Positions 31,866-32,508 of a stretch of 32,508 nucleotides of DNA are shown piece by piece. Positions within the stretch are counted from its first letter, which is position 1. Each line of letters opens with the position of its first letter. The DNA is from Actinomycetes bacterium (lineage in GTDB: Bacteria; Actinomycetota; Actinomycetes; Mycobacteriales; Mycobacteriaceae). The DNA lies in assembly GCA_021793835.1 (NCBI GenBank), contig JAJYRZ010000005.1:1-32508 (forward strand), given 5' to 3'. The notes beneath the pieces are model-generated. The model worked only from the letters and a program-made list of their open reading frames with translations, was not told the origin of the DNA and searched no databases. A program made the position numbers and the translations under genes.

Positions 31866-32508
31866 TCACCTCCGCATCGGGCCGCGCAGCAGCCCGTCGA
31901 TCAGGATGTTGATGCCGTTGAGCAGGGACTGACCCTTGGACATCGAGTACTCGGTGTACAGGATCGTCACCGGCTGCTCGGCCACCCGCCAGGAATGCTC
32001 GTCGATCAGTCGGACGAACTCCGAGGCGTGACTCATCCCGTTCATCGTCAGATCGAGCTCGTCGGCCACGGTCTTGTCGAACGCCCGCAGCCCGTTGTGC
32101 GCATCGGTCAGGCCGAGCCTGCGGGTGCGCGGACTGAGCGCGACCACCGTGCGCAGCACGATCCGCTTGATCAGCGGCACCGAATCGGAGACCTCGCCGG
32201 TGAACCGGGTGCCCACCACGATGTCGAGCGGTTCGGCGCGCAGCCGGTCGACCATGGCCAGCACGTCCTCGACCCGGTGCTGCCCGTCGGCGTCGAAGGT
32301 GACGAAGTAGCGGGCACCGGGCCGGGCGCGGGCGTATTCGACCCCGGTCTGGATCGCGGCCCCCTGCCCGAGGTTGACCGGATGGCGCACCAGATGCGCC
32401 CCGGTGGTGCGGATCTGCGCGGCCGAGCCGTCCCGGCTGCCGTCGTCGACGCACACGATGTTCGGGAAGGTCCGGCGCGCCTGTTCGACGACGTCGGCGA
32501 TAGATCGG
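31866..32508 (-). CDS. GT2 glycosyltransferase, DPM1-like (5' end outside window)
   Basis: At least 213 residues; the reading frame is open to the window edge, so the start is missing. Visible: RSIADVVEQARRTFPNIVCVDDGSRDGS, HPVNLGQGAAIQTGV and YFVTFDADGQHRVEDV with the DxD metal site, then VVGTRFTG, RIVLRTVVALS and TDAHNGLRAFDK. It resembles polyprenyl-phosphate mannose/glucose synthases (Rv3631-like), which load sugars onto a lipid carrier for use outside the membrane. It pairs with the adjacent DUF2304 gene. Confidence 0.85.
   Translation of the reverse strand, partial: RSIADVVEQARRTFPNIVCVDDGSRDGSAAQIRTTGAHLVRHPVNLGQGAAIQTGVEYARARPGARYFVTFDADGQHRVEDVLAMVDRLRAEPLDIVVGTRFTGEVSDSVPLIKRIVLRTVVALSPRTRRLGLTDAHNGLRAFDKTVADELDLTMNGMSHASEFVRLIDEHSWRVAEQPVTILYTEYSMSKGQSLLNGINILIDGLLRGPMRR

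Overview
The window is high-GC actinobacterial chromosome, about 70% GC by eye. Gene order and protein families point to the Mycobacteriales (the Mycobacterium, Nocardia, Gordonia and Dietzia group). The order largely matches the stretch of the M. tuberculosis chromosome around Rv3631 to Rv3670 as I recall it, inverted, with local insertions and losses. I cannot name the genus. There are no rRNA genes, CRISPR arrays, insertion sequences or prophages.

Layout. (1) 45-2797, minus strand: an EphE-like alpha/beta hydrolase, a small holin-X-type membrane protein and the NhaA Na+/H+ antiporter. (2) 2936-5008: a degenerate Fic-fold protein on the plus strand, a 500-bp non-coding gap, then a HAD-IB phosphatase on the minus strand. 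The gap holds a strong minus-strand promoter, long-range base pairing and a terminal hairpin. Position and structure identify it as the RNA-polymerase-binding 6S-like RNA known as Ms1/MTS2823 in mycobacteria. A CRP-like palindrome overlaps its -35 box. (3) 5152-9927: a compact Tad pilus/secretion operon (ssd, tadA, tadB, tadC, a Flp-pilin-like DUF4244 protein, tadE and a second TadE-like protein) with start/stop overlaps at nearly every junction. (4) 9959-13586: an accessory steroid-catabolism island with a SnoaL-like protein, the first 81 codons of an HsaA-like monooxygenase, an IclR regulator, a KshA 3-ketosteroid 9-alpha-hydroxylase and a small four-cysteine protein coupled to KshA. (5) 13646-16990: a 78-residue protein and an MrfA-like DEAD/DUF1998 helicase (minus), then a conserved protein of unknown function (plus). 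(6) 17218-24610: DNA topoisomerase I with a lysine-repeat tail, two tandem six-helix membrane adenylate cyclases (minus), DNA polymerase III delta' and tRNA-Thr(CGT). (7) 25025-32508: cell-envelope sugar genes: rmlA, a DUF6541 membrane protein, galE-type epimerase, rmlB and rmlC on the plus strand; on the minus strand a lower-GC GT2 glycosyltransferase, a DUF2304 protein and a second GT2 that runs off the window.

How the parts connect. RmlA, RmlB and RmlC make dTDP-4-keto-rhamnose (RmlD is not here) for the rhamnose linker of arabinogalactan, and the epimerase may supply UDP-galactose. The two cyclases make cAMP, and the CRP-like site over the Ms1 promoter suggests, as inference only, that cAMP could reach transcription through this RNA. 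Many genes appear leaderless, with a -10 hexamer 6-8 bp before the start codon. The items I would check first are the Ms1 locus with its CRP-like site, the Fic-fold pseudoenzyme beside it, a parS-like 18-bp palindrome before galE, and the remodelled steroid island.
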